The notes under the pieces are model-generated. The model saw nothing but the letters and a program-made list of their open reading frames with translations. It was not told the origin of the DNA and searched no databases. This document shows, in pieces, positions 43,649 to 52,501 of a stretch of DNA of 64,000 nucleotides. How positions within the stretch are numbered: position 1 is the first letter of the stretch; every line of letters starts with the position of its first letter. The stretch spans positions 31,821 to 95,820 of IMG/VR virus record IMGVR_UViG_3300046820_002180. The stretch is one strand, 5' to 3'. The DNA comes from a virus. The translations under genes and the position numbers were made by a program.

Positions 43649-44375
43649 AGAACCTTATTGGGTAATGTATAAGTGGGATTTAGATACTCACCACGATAAT
43701 CAATATGTAACTCAATTCAACAAAACTGACATCGAGGAAATAAAAACTTTTCTCTATGAGGATTCGTACATAATTACCGCAGAAATTAGATTATTAGACC
43801 TTTATAGAAGAGACCCCATTTGTACTTTATTTGGTAAACCCGGTAAAAACATAGGTGTAACTTATAATAATGAAAGTAAAATTCTTGCATTTGAATTTTG
43901 GACAAAGGGTGATGATGATACTTGGGATGATTTTAATTTTGTATCATTCAACGGATTAAATCATACCGACTTAAACAGACCGGTTAAAATCTCAATCGCA
44001 AGACAAGGAAACACATTTACTTTATATGTTAATTTCGAAGTATCAAATAAAATTAAATTTAAGAATAATTTAATCGACGACTACCAACATAGTGGTTTAT
44101 TCTTAGGATGTGCAAACCCTGGTTCACCTGTAGAAGAACATAGACATCACGGAGAATATGACATATATCATTTTTCAATTGTAAGAGGAACTTCAGACAT
44201 TAAAGTGGCGAAATCAATTTATGAAACTCAAGGAGAGAAACTAATATCTAATCCAAATTACAAAGACATTCTTTGTTTGTACAACTTTAATACTATTAAT
44301 AACATCGGAATTATTTTCGATGAATCTAAAAATAATAATTTCTTGGAAAAAGTACCTGAAAAATTCGTTTTATAA
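43632..44375 (+). CDS. LamG/concanavalin-like protein
   Basis: This 247-residue protein carries a LamG-type sandwich without a fused enzyme. YIITAEIRLLDLYRRD, VKISIARQGNTFTLYVNFEVSN (split), HSGLFLGCANPGS, YDIYHFSIVRG and CLYNFNT ... DESKNNNF follow the strand order of the inserts in the GT7 enzymes. It lies between two radical SAM paralogues and overlaps the first by 17 bases. It may be a glycan-binding partner or a free-standing version of the insert. Confidence 0.6.
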   Translation: MRIKYKEPYWVMYKWDLDTHHDNQYVTQFNKTDIEEIKTFLYEDSYIITAEIRLLDLYRRDPICTLFGKPGKNIGVTYNNESKILAFEFWTKGDDDTWDDFNFVSFNGLNHTDLNRPVKISIARQGNTFTLYVNFEVSNKIKFKNNLIDDYQHSGLFLGCANPGSPVEEHRHHGEYDIYHFSIVRGTSDIKVAKSIYETQGEKLISNPNYKDILCLYNFNTINNIGIIFDESKNNNFLEKVPEKFVL

Positions 44376-44394
44376 GATTTTTTCCGTATATTAT
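44364..44394 (+). promoter_or_regulatory. Promoter inside the sugar island
   Basis: TTCG at 44364-44367, 19 bases, then TATATTAT at 44387-44394. The ATG at 44412 lies 17 bases beyond. It would start a sub-operon with the second radical SAM gene. Confidence 0.5.
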
Positions 44395-44411
44395 AATTAA
44401 AAACCAAAAAT

Positions 44412-45866
44412 ATGTCCGACGAACTAAGAGAATGGAGGAATAAAAATCTAAACTGTATTAGTAAAAGTTTTTGTGCTGCTAAGTGGTACAACGCTAGTTT
44501 ACATTTAGGACACGGATACACAAATTCCTGTCACCTTCCTTTACCACACCCAATTGATTTAGAAGAGATTAAAACAAATCCTTCAGCACTACATAATACT
44601 CGACACAAGAAGATTGCAAGACGAATGATGTTAACAGGTATTAGACCTGCTGAATGTTCATATTGTTGGAAGATTGAAGATATTGGTCGTGATAACATTT
44701 CTGATAGAGTTTATAAGAGTTTAATTTACACCGAAGAAGAAATTGCAGCACTTAAGGATGTTCCTTGGGAAGAAGATATATTATTAAAAACTGTTGAGGT
44801 TAGTTTTGACCGTACTTGTAATTTTGCTTGTAGTTACTGTAACTCAGGTTATAGTACAACTTGGGCAAAAGACATCAAAGATAACGGAGCATATCAAAAA
44901 TTCAAGACGAGTAGTGCAGGTGCGTATTATGCCGATGGTTCTTGGTCTGAAAAATTTGGTAAACACAATGAAAACAATCCATACGTACAAGCATTTTTAG
45001 AATGGTGGCCTGAATTATCTAAAACACTACAAGAGATTAGAGTTACTGGTGGTGAACCATCACAAAGTCGTAACTTTTGGAATTTCATTGAAGTAATGAA
45101 ACAATACCCATCAGAAAACTTAAGACTTGCGGTTAACTCAAATCTTGGATTAAATGAAGCAACATTGTTTAAGTTAATTAGTATCTCTCACGAATTACCA
45201 ATTAAAGAATTTGATTTGTACACAAGTAATGAATCATTTGGTGTTCACGCTGACTACATCAGAGACGGTTTAAAATATGACATTTGGAGAGCTAATATGG
45301 TTAAGTTCATTGAGAATGCTAAGTTCCGTTCATTAACCATTATGATGACAATTAATAGTCTTTGTTTGTTCAGTATAACTGAATTCTTAGATGATATGAT
45401 AGTATTAAAAGAGAAGTACGGACCAAATAGACCAAACGTTGATTTCAATATCCTAAGATGGCCATCATTTATGTCACCATTATCATTACCTGATAATATC
45501 AAATCTAAGTTACATCTTAAGTTAAAGAATTGGTACACTGAACATAAAGAGAGTCCTTTATTTAGTATTCACGAGAAGGCACAAATCGAAAGATTGATTG
45601 ACTATATCGAAGTTGTTGAAAGAGGTCATAATCAAACAGAATTGGATAAAGACAAACAATGGCACGACTTCAAGAGTTTCTACGAACAATATGATGTTAG
45701 AAGAAATAAAGATTTCAGAGCAACGTTCAATGACCCTGAACTAATCGAATGGTACGATTCAATCAAAGTCGATTATTCAATACCTAATGTTCAAGTTACG
45801 GATGGTGCAATAACACACTTCGAACCTGGTGAGTACGTTTCAGATGTTAAACCCAATATTATTTAA
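44412..45866 (+). CDS. Radical SAM protein, paralogue of 42230
   Basis: This 484-residue protein has CNFACSYC (Cys136, Cys140, Cys143) after VEVSFDRT, RVTGGEPSQSRNFW and LAVNSNLG. The N-terminal Cys-rich part is the same as in its paralogue (SFCAAKWYNASLHLG, SCHLPLPHP, ECSYCWKIED). Both share a C-terminal YDVRRNKDF/YKIRRGMD element. The two copies flank the LamG gene and may act on different positions or substrates. It has its own promoter. Confidence 0.82.
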   Translation: MSDELREWRNKNLNCISKSFCAAKWYNASLHLGHGYTNSCHLPLPHPIDLEEIKTNPSALHNTRHKKIARRMMLTGIRPAECSYCWKIEDIGRDNISDRVYKSLIYTEEEIAALKDVPWEEDILLKTVEVSFDRTCNFACSYCNSGYSTTWAKDIKDNGAYQKFKTSSAGAYYADGSWSEKFGKHNENNPYVQAFLEWWPELSKTLQEIRVTGGEPSQSRNFWNFIEVMKQYPSENLRLAVNSNLGLNEATLFKLISISHELPIKEFDLYTSNESFGVHADYIRDGLKYDIWRANMVKFIENAKFRSLTIMMTINSLCLFSITEFLDDMIVLKEKYGPNRPNVDFNILRWPSFMSPLSLPDNIKSKLHLKLKNWYTEHKESPLFSIHEKAQIERLIDYIEVVERGHNQTELDKDKQWHDFKSFYEQYDVRRNKDFRATFNDPELIEWYDSIKVDYSIPNVQVTDGAITHFEPGEYVSDVKPNII

Positions 45867-47149
45867 TGAAATTAGTTTTTGAAGATATTGAAAACTTACA
45901 CAACTTTACAAGTTGTCCTGATGTAAATCCGTCAGGTATAAAGAGATTTACATATGCTCCGTTGATTAATGCAACGAATATGTATTTTGGGTTTACACAT
46001 AAAGAATCCTTTTTACAATTTTTGAAATTGAATAACGATGTGGAAAACTATGTTATTCCTGCAGCAGTTAATCACAGTCCTGAAGATTGGACAGGATACA
46101 CATCAAGGGTTAAGAGTTTGTTTGAATATCTTAACCCAAAATACTTGAGTGATTTAAGAAACAAGAAAGCATTACTTTTATTAGACCAAAGTTTCGAAGG
46201 GTACCAATCAAGATGGTTATGGGATTTTTTCCATACACATTGTAAGAAGTATAAAGTACCACCATCAAGTATTGTATATGTCACTGGTAATATGATTGCC
46301 GATGAGATTTATGATAAGTGGTGTATTGAAAATAAAATTAAAGAAAAATTAAAAGTAATCCCATACGCACATTTTGAATTAGATGTTGGGATGACCTGTT
46401 ACCATTTTGATAGAGAAGGAAAACTACCAGATTTCGATACTCATTTAGAATACAAGAAAAAGAACAAAAAGAATATTAAAAGTTTTTCTTGTTTGAATAA
46501 AAGAATAAGACCACATAGAGTTTGGTTTTATCGTTATATGTTTGATAATGATATTCTAAAAGATGGTTTGGTTAGTATGAATCAATTTCCTAAACATCAG
46601 TATCCATTTGAAGGTGAATATATGTCAGATGAGGTTGTTGATAAAATATATGAACCATTACCATTGTTAATATATGAGAAACCCAATAATGAATTTGACG
46701 ACAACTACTACATTAGGAGATTAAATGAACAGATTTGTTTAGATAGTTGGGTTAGTGTTGTAAGTGAAGCACATTGTGGTGATGGTGACGAAACGATGTT
46801 CTTAAGTGAAAAACTTTATAAACCGATTGCTTGTAGACATCCTTGGATGGTGATGGGTAATAAAGATAGTCTTGCAATGATGAAGAAAATGGGATATAAA
46901 ACATTCTCTGAATTCTTAGACGAAGACTACGATAGTTTACCAACACACGAGAGAATGAAAGCAATTATTGAAAGTGTTAAAAAGACAATTTCAGTTAAAA
47001 ATAAAATGGAATGGTTCAAGTCAATGAGAGAAGTTGTTGAACATAACCATTCAAATCTAATAAATAAATTATATCGATTACCTGATTCCTTTGTAGAATT
47101 TCAAAAGTATCATAATCAATATTTTAACATCAAACAGAATTTAATATGA
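45866..47149 (+). CDS. Member 1 of a three-paralogue GT-B-like family
   Basis: This 427-residue protein has FSCLNKRIRPHRVWFYRYMF (about 208-227) and a C-terminal signature SVVSEAHCGDGDETMFLSEKLYKPIACRHPW (about 290-320, split) followed by GYKTFSEFLDEDYD. The FLSEKLYKPI element recalls the donor-binding YLSEKxFxxL motif of GT10-like GT-B transferases. Two more copies lie at 52502 and 55996. It probably transfers a sugar, but this is inferred from a short motif and context. It begins at the stop of the radical SAM gene. Confidence 0.6.
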   Translation: MKLVFEDIENLHNFTSCPDVNPSGIKRFTYAPLINATNMYFGFTHKESFLQFLKLNNDVENYVIPAAVNHSPEDWTGYTSRVKSLFEYLNPKYLSDLRNKKALLLLDQSFEGYQSRWLWDFFHTHCKKYKVPPSSIVYVTGNMIADEIYDKWCIENKIKEKLKVIPYAHFELDVGMTCYHFDREGKLPDFDTHLEYKKKNKKNIKSFSCLNKRIRPHRVWFYRYMFDNDILKDGLVSMNQFPKHQYPFEGEYMSDEVVDKIYEPLPLLIYEKPNNEFDDNYYIRRLNEQICLDSWVSVVSEAHCGDGDETMFLSEKLYKPIACRHPWMVMGNKDSLAMMKKMGYKTFSEFLDEDYDSLPTHERMKAIIESVKKTISVKNKMEWFKSMREVVEHNHSNLINKLYRLPDSFVEFQKYHNQYFNIKQNLI

Positions 47150-47550
47150 GTGAAAGAAAATATCTACCAACATTGGCGGAATTAGTCGACAGGTTGAGTA
47201 TATCACAATTAAAAGAAGTTTTTATTACGGAGCACAAAGAAGAATATGGTCAGGAAATTAGTGACATTTTACACGACATTCAATTACTACTTGATGACAA
47301 TGATGGGAAAATTACCGCCGAAACTATTAGAGCTATTGTTGTTTTATCTCAGATGAATTTACATATTTGGCACAACGAATCAAACTATCGTAAAGGAATA
47401 AAAGAAGGTAATCAATTAGAACTAACACACGGATTGAATGGTATTAGAAATACCGCTAAAAACAAAATACAAGAAATTGTAGGTGGTAGAAAAGATTACA
47501 AAATTGATTGTTTAGCTGCGGAATTTAAAGATTGGGAAATTAGTTGGTAA
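47146..47550 (+). CDS. Conserved phage protein of unknown function
   Basis: This 134-residue helical protein starts by ATGA overlap with the previous gene. YLPTLAELVDRLSISQLKEVF, ILHDIQLLLDD, MNLHIWHNESNYRKG and LTHGLNGIRNTAKNKI form a pattern I have seen in other large-phage hypothetical proteins near sugar genes. No enzymatic motif stands out. Confidence 0.6.
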   Translation: MSERKYLPTLAELVDRLSISQLKEVFITEHKEEYGQEISDILHDIQLLLDDNDGKITAETIRAIVVLSQMNLHIWHNESNYRKGIKEGNQLELTHGLNGIRNTAKNKIQEIVGGRKDYKIDCLAAEFKDWEISW

Positions 47551-47597
47551 CATTTACTAATAGATAAAAAATAAATAAATTATACAAAAAGAAAACT

Positions 47598-48374
47598 ATG
47601 TTCAAACATTTAACAGAATTAGAAATCCAACAAATGACATTTGATTGGAGATACAAAGGTTGGACAGTATTGGAATTGTTAACCGAAGACGAATGTGATG
47701 CGGTTAATGATGAATTGGACCGATTAAGAAATGAAAGGTCTAAAACTACAACTGAAGATGGTAAAGAGTGGGGTGAGTGGGACCCATTTGCCTACCCACA
47801 TAAAATTTCACCAATGATTGAAAAATTATTCTGTCATCCTAAAGTATTAGAAGCTTGTGAGTTTCTTATGGAAGGTAGAACAGTGGGATTACAAACTTGG
47901 TGTTATTTCAAACCACCGGGACAATTAGGTAGAGATATGCACCAAAACGCATTCTACACTGGTTGTAAACACAATGAGATTATTAACACTGCTATTGCGT
48001 TAGATAACCACGACCCTGAGAACGGTGCGGTATGGAATTACGAAGGTTCACATAGATTACCTACATTAGGAATTGAAGTTGACGAAGAAAGAACTAAAAC
48101 CAATCCAACATTTTGGAGAAACGAAAGAGGTAAACCTTGTGTAATGCCTGAAGGACACGATTTCAAAAAAGTTGAAGGTTTTTTAAGAAAAGGTCAAGTA
48201 GTGTTGTTACACTCACACGTTGTTCACGGCTCTGAACCTAACAATTCAAATAGAATGAGAAGAAACTTATTGGGTGGATATCTTAAACAAGGTGCACACT
48301 TCAATCAAGGAGGTCATATGAAAAGAGAACCAATTGATTTACAAGAATTACGTAAAAAACATTGGGGAGAGTAA
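47598..48374 (+). CDS. PhyH-like Fe(II)/2-oxoglutarate dioxygenase
   Basis: This 258-residue protein matches the phytanoyl-CoA dioxygenase fold, which hydroxylates or oxidises small substrates with Fe(II) and 2-oxoglutarate. YKGWTVLELLTEDECDAVNDEL is the usual N-terminus. The first iron motif reads MHQNAFYTG (His115-Gln-Asn117) where the family normally has HxD. The distal His is in HSHVVHGSEPN (about 208-213) and the 2OG Arg in NRMRRNLLGGYL. The Asn is a notable change. A terminator follows and the next genes are on the other strand. Confidence 0.75.
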   Translation: MFKHLTELEIQQMTFDWRYKGWTVLELLTEDECDAVNDELDRLRNERSKTTTEDGKEWGEWDPFAYPHKISPMIEKLFCHPKVLEACEFLMEGRTVGLQTWCYFKPPGQLGRDMHQNAFYTGCKHNEIINTAIALDNHDPENGAVWNYEGSHRLPTLGIEVDEERTKTNPTFWRNERGKPCVMPEGHDFKKVEGFLRKGQVVLLHSHVVHGSEPNNSNRMRRNLLGGYLKQGAHFNQGGHMKREPIDLQELRKKHWGE

Positions 48375-48377
48375 AAT

Positions 48378-48405
48378 AAAAAAGGGACTTATGGTCCCTT
48401 TTTTT
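48378..48405. terminator. Bidirectional terminator between convergent operons
   Basis: A stem centred on GGGAC/GTCCC (48384-48388 with 48394-48398) extended by A-T pairs on both sides closes a 5-base loop. A-rich flank on one side and T-rich on the other let it end transcripts from both strands. It overlaps the stop codon of the minus-strand gene. Confidence 0.88.
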
Positions 48406-48952
48406 ATGCTTCGTAATATAATTCAGGATATTCTACAATAACGGATATTCCACCCTTTTCATATACCGTTTTGTAGGTCTCTTCAATATCTTTCCACGAC
48501 CTTAAATCATAGAATTTAATATTTGGACACATCATCTCATATGATGCTAAATAACTACCTCTATGTTGATGACCAGGGTCTAATGGTTTATCGGAACCCT
48601 TACCTAATCGAATAATCATATTAGGATTCCATTCGTGGTTACTCATCAGTTTAATCTTATCTACGTGATTTACCAATTGATTAGTTGCACAAATTAAAAA
48701 ATCCCATCGAGGATAAAATGTAATAACAGTTTTACCAGCCATTGACATACCTAAACTCATTCCCATTTGTGATTCTTCCATAACAGGAAGTTCAATTAAC
48801 TTATCTTTTGGAACTTCTCCGATAGTTGTACTCATTGGATTACCGTGCCAAAGGATTTGCTGACCCAAGAAGACTGTATCTTCTTGTTGACCAAGGTAAG
48901 TCATTGATTTAGTTAAAGCGTCCTTATATGGGGTGTATTGTGGTGAACTCAT
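48404..48952 (-). CDS. E1 beta-like thiamine-diphosphate enzyme subunit (Pyr domain)
   Basis: This 182-residue protein corresponds to the N-terminal pyrimidine-binding domain of E1 beta or transketolase-type enzymes. ELPVMEESQMGMSLGMSMAGKTVITFYPRWDFL (split) holds the Glu that activates thiamine diphosphate (about 64-95). GQQILWHGNPMSTT and DKPLDPGHQHRG fit the surrounding loops. The C-terminal transketolase_C domain is missing, so the protein is about half the usual length. Its partner is the E1 alpha-like gene at 53770. Together they could form a ThDP site acting on a 2-keto sugar or keto acid. Confidence 0.72.
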   Translation of the reverse strand: MSSPQYTPYKDALTKSMTYLGQQEDTVFLGQQILWHGNPMSTTIGEVPKDKLIELPVMEESQMGMSLGMSMAGKTVITFYPRWDFLICATNQLVNHVDKIKLMSNHEWNPNMIIRLGKGSDKPLDPGHQHRGSYLASYEMMCPNIKFYDLRSWKDIEETYKTVYEKGGISVIVEYPELYYEA

Positions 48953-49758
48953 AATGATTCTATTTTTTTGATTACAGCATCTGCAATTATTCTATGACAT
49001 TTTTTGGATGGGTGAGAATCTTTCGGTGGATGTTCTCCTAATTCGTCAAAATCATCTCTAACGGTTAAACCATTATTAAGTCTCATCATATAATCGATAT
49101 TTGTATATTCAGTACCGTTATAATTTAGATAGACCATTCTGTCGTGTAAATAAGGGTCTTCCTTAACATACTTAACATAGTCATCTTGCCAATTAACAAT
49201 TATACATTTGATACCCTTACTCTCCAAAAGTTCAAACATTTCTTTAATTTTTTTAACTTGTTGTTTACAATGTTCAACATACCATTCAGGAAAACCACCA
49301 ATACCATTTTCTTCCATCCACTCAAAGAAGATTCTTTGGATTCCTTGAGATGAACCAATCCAATTCATTTTGTGGTCATTTCCCTTATGTGTAAATGTAA
49401 ACGAACATCTACCTGGTTGACTGGTTTGAAAAACTGCATATCCTATCTCTTCATATGAAAATTTCTCCTCAAGTAAGTGTGTTAATCCGTTTCTATTGGT
49501 AAAAATGTAATCTAAAAACAATAACGATTCATCCTCACTACCACCATTTTCTTTTTTAACAATTTCAAATGTTTCAAAATGATTTGCAACTAATCTTGGA
49601 AATCTTAAAGTTGCCATAAAACGTTTGTGAGCATCCGTTACTAATTTTTGTTCATATTGTTCGGGTGCCGGTTCCTTAACAGTCTCCATTTTTGAATAAT
49701 AATAAAGACCTTGACCCCAAGTAAATGAACAACCAGCAAATACTATTCCCTTTTTCAT
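48949..49758 (-). CDS. SGNH/GDSL-like hydrolase
   Basis: This 269-residue protein begins MKKGIVFAGCSFTWGQGLYY, with the block I Ser in GCSFTWG. It ends with DSHPSKKCHRIIADAVIKKI (block V Asp-x-His, about 250-252). The middle is IIVNWQDDYVKYV. This layout matches SGNH hydrolases that remove or add acyl groups on glycans. It overlaps both neighbours by 1-4 bases. A relative lies at 57260. Confidence 0.65.
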   Translation of the reverse strand: MKKGIVFAGCSFTWGQGLYYYSKMETVKEPAPEQYEQKLVTDAHKRFMATLRFPRLVANHFETFEIVKKENGGSEDESLLFLDYIFTNRNGLTHLLEEKFSYEEIGYAVFQTSQPGRCSFTFTHKGNDHKMNWIGSSQGIQRIFFEWMEENGIGGFPEWYVEHCKQQVKKIKEMFELLESKGIKCIIVNWQDDYVKYVKEDPYLHDRMVYLNYNGTEYTNIDYMMRLNNGLTVRDDFDELGEHPPKDSHPSKKCHRIIADAVIKKIESL

Positions 49759-50732
49759 TAATTAAATTCGTTTTTGTTTTCGTTATACCATTCATAGGCT
49801 TTTTCTAAACCTTCAGATAATGAAGTTTTAGCCTCCCAACCTAATTTATCTTTTATTTTATTTGAATCAATTTTTCTTGTTGGAATCATTGAAGGTTTCC
49901 CACTAATAAACTCAGTAGGGGCATCATAGTTTGCAATTTTCTTCATCTCATCTAAAACCTCAAGTACCGAATAAACTTTATTTGAACCAACGTTATATAC
50001 TTGGAACATTTCAGTTTCATTTTCCATCACAACTTGTAACGACTCAACAAAATCTTCAACATATAGTAAGTCTCTTAATTCAGTACCATCACCCCAAACA
50101 GGAATTGGATTTAATTGGTCGGCAACTTTACGAATAGTTGCAGGTGTTACGTGACACTTATTGAAATCGTACTTATCGTGAGGGCCAAACAAATTGGCTG
50201 GTCTGATGACCGTGCATTTCATTGTTCGTGGTAAGTATTTTGCATACAATTCACATTGAACCTCAGCGTATCGTTTCATCCAACCAACGGGGAAATAAAC
50301 GGGGTAAGGTTCATCAAATAAGAAATCAGTCTCAACTACAGGTTCATCACCTTTAGGTGGATACACAGTGTTCGATGAAATAAATACATAATGTTTAACG
50401 TTATTTCTCCAAGCAGCATCAATTAAAAAATTATTCATTGCAACATTTGGAGTTACGTGAGCTAATGGGTCATTGACAGTATCAACAGCGTTTGAAGTAG
50501 ATGCGGCACAATGAAAAACAACATCAACATCTTTGGTAATAGTTTTACAACCCTCTTGTGTTTGTAAATCAGAATACCAATACTCTACATCCATATGTTT
50601 TATTCTTGGTTCTCTAGCGTGTAAAGAAACTCTTATGTTGTTGTATCCTTCGGACACTAATCTATTTGTTAAGTTTTGCCCAACCAAACCAGAACCACCG
50701 GTTATTAAAATTTTTGAATTTTTATTTATCAT
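49758..50732 (-). CDS. SDR epimerase, GDP-fucose-synthase-like
   Basis: This 324-residue extended SDR has the NAD(P) motif GGSGLVGQNL (about 12-21), FHCAAST, VFISSNTVYPP and PANLFGPHDKYDF, which follow GDP-L-fucose synthase closely. The active-site Lys is in PVGWMKRYAEVQ, but the residue four positions earlier, normally Tyr, is Val. The nearest Tyr is seven positions before the Lys. It may make a deoxy or epimerised NDP-sugar with changed chemistry, or be only partly active. Confidence 0.8.
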   Translation of the reverse strand: MINKNSKILITGGSGLVGQNLTNRLVSEGYNNIRVSLHAREPRIKHMDVEYWYSDLQTQEGCKTITKDVDVVFHCAASTSNAVDTVNDPLAHVTPNVAMNNFLIDAAWRNNVKHYVFISSNTVYPPKGDEPVVETDFLFDEPYPVYFPVGWMKRYAEVQCELYAKYLPRTMKCTVIRPANLFGPHDKYDFNKCHVTPATIRKVADQLNPIPVWGDGTELRDLLYVEDFVESLQVVMENETEMFQVYNVGSNKVYSVLEVLDEMKKIANYDAPTEFISGKPSMIPTRKIDSNKIKDKLGWEAKTSLSEGLEKAYEWYNENKNEFN

Positions 50733-52501
50733 ATTAAACTTTTTTTAATTTTTTTTACATCATTAGTTTGTGGTATATGAAATGGGTTACCATAACATAC
50801 ATCGGTATCTGGTTCCCACACTTCTTCTATTTTTTCAGTACCATTATATCTTGCAGGTGGTGAATACGGTCTAACTTGAATGAAATTAATGTATGTAAAT
50901 CTTTTAAAATCATTCTTAACCATTTCAACTGCGTGATTTGAATTATTTTTTGAGAAATCTAACATTGCAAAATTTAAATGGATTGGAATTACTTCATCAT
51001 AATACCCCTTATCTTGTAATATTAATTTTCCTCCACCATCAATATAGTCTTTTTCGTGTGATAAGTAAATTAATACCACACAATATCTATCAGGATTTTG
51101 ACCATCAATATGAGGTTCAATAAAGTCACCATTTTCATAAATGGTTATACCGTCATTATGCCCAATATTCCATTCTTTTACTTCAGGATATATCTTATGA
51201 ACAAATCTTGATACCTTATCTCTAAAATAGAATATATCATCATTGAAATTTCCATCACTATCCCTCAACTCCCACCAACGTTGAACAATGTCCCAACCTT
51301 TTTCGGCAACGAATTTTTCTCTTTCTTCTATCTCATCTGCAGGTATTGTCCTAACGTAATCAAATCCTTTTTCGGAGTAATCATTTGGTACTCTAAATTC
51401 AAAACGATATCCATAACCTTTCTTATCTTCAGATTTTTTTCTAATATTTTCTAATCTTTTTAGATAATCATCCCACTCGTGTTTTTTGATGAATTCTTTA
51501 ACTTTACCAACATAAAATCCTTTTTCAAGAAACTCATCAATGTCCATATCCAATTCAAGTTTACCATAATGTTTTTCATAGTAACTATATGTTCTTCTAA
51601 GTGCTTCTTTAAATCCTACAAAAGGTAATAGTTGGTAACCGTTCTGAAGACTCGTATCCATTTGTCTACGCATATCTCCATTTGGTTTAGTTTTATCCCA
51701 TTTAATGGTTAAATTTTTACCACTAATTTTAATAACCTCTTCAATCATTGATTGAATCGTTATTGTTTCGCCAGAACCTAAATTAACAACATCATTTACC
51801 CTATTCTTATAACAATTTAAAATTGCAACTGCAACATCATTAGCATAAATAAAATCTCTAACAGGTGTACCATCCCCCCAAGCTTCAATCTCACCACCAT
51901 CCTCAGCTTCATATACTTTCTTAATGATACTTGAGATTACTGTACCATTACCACTCCAATCATCATATTCACCAAATATGTTAGCGGGTCTAACAATGGT
52001 CCATTTCTTATATCCATATTGTTTTCTATACGCACCTACCAATAACTCACCAATTCTTTTTGACCAAGCAGGAAACCAATCATTTTCAGAAGGTAATGTC
52101 TTCCACACATCAGTCTCTAAGAATTTCTCAGCAGGAGAGTAAACACCAACAGAACTTACAAAAACTAACCAAACGTTATTTTTGGCACATTGGTGAATTA
52201 TTTCAGTATTGATTTTTTGTGATGGATATAGAAAGTCCACCGGTTGAGTTTTAGCTTTTAATGGTGAACCCTTAACACCGAAGCAGTTGAATACTGCATC
52301 TGGTTTTTCTTCCTCAAAAAGTTTTGTGACATTCTCCTCATTCATAAGGTCTAACTCATAAAACTTAAACCTATCAGATTCTGGTAAATGGTCCGATTTT
52401 ACTTTGTCGACACCAATAACTAAATGGTTTCTCATAATCGATTCCTTAACCAAATGAACACCGACTAAACCTGAACAACCTGTAATTAAAATTTTTTTCA
52501 T
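50729..52501 (-). CDS. Fusion of SDR epimerase and 2OG-Fe(II) oxygenase
   Basis: This 590-residue fusion has an N-terminal extended SDR (about 1-300): GCSGLVGVHLVKE, VFVSSVGVYSP, PAWSKRIGELL, RPANIFGEYD, with Pro where the YxxxK Tyr is expected. A helical linker follows (about 310-390). The C-terminal prolyl-4-hydroxylase-like domain has PHIDG (His about 464, Asp about 466), a distal His in SNHAVEMV (about 523) and the 2OG Arg in FKRFTYINF. One polypeptide could reduce or epimerise and then hydroxylate a sugar nucleotide. Confidence 0.78.
   Translation of the reverse strand: MKKILITGCSGLVGVHLVKESIMRNHLVIGVDKVKSDHLPESDRFKFYELDLMNEENVTKLFEEEKPDAVFNCFGVKGSPLKAKTQPVDFLYPSQKINTEIIHQCAKNNVWLVFVSSVGVYSPAEKFLETDVWKTLPSENDWFPAWSKRIGELLVGAYRKQYGYKKWTIVRPANIFGEYDDWSGNGTVISSIIKKVYEAEDGGEIEAWGDGTPVRDFIYANDVAVAILNCYKNRVNDVVNLGSGETITIQSMIEEVIKISGKNLTIKWDKTKPNGDMRRQMDTSLQNGYQLLPFVGFKEALRRTYSYYEKHYGKLELDMDIDEFLEKGFYVGKVKEFIKKHEWDDYLKRLENIRKKSEDKKGYGYRFEFRVPNDYSEKGFDYVRTIPADEIEEREKFVAEKGWDIVQRWWELRDSDGNFNDDIFYFRDKVSRFVHKIYPEVKEWNIGHNDGITIYENGDFIEPHIDGQNPDRYCVVLIYLSHEKDYIDGGGKLILQDKGYYDEVIPIHLNFAMLDFSKNNSNHAVEMVKNDFKRFTYINFIQVRPYSPPARYNGTEKIEEVWEPDTDVCYGNPFHIPQTNDVKKIKKSLI

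Noticed and set aside
47551-47597. Promoter upstream of the PhyH-like gene
   Set aside because: The spacer is A-rich with TAAATAAAT-like sequence, but neither promoter class matches convincingly.
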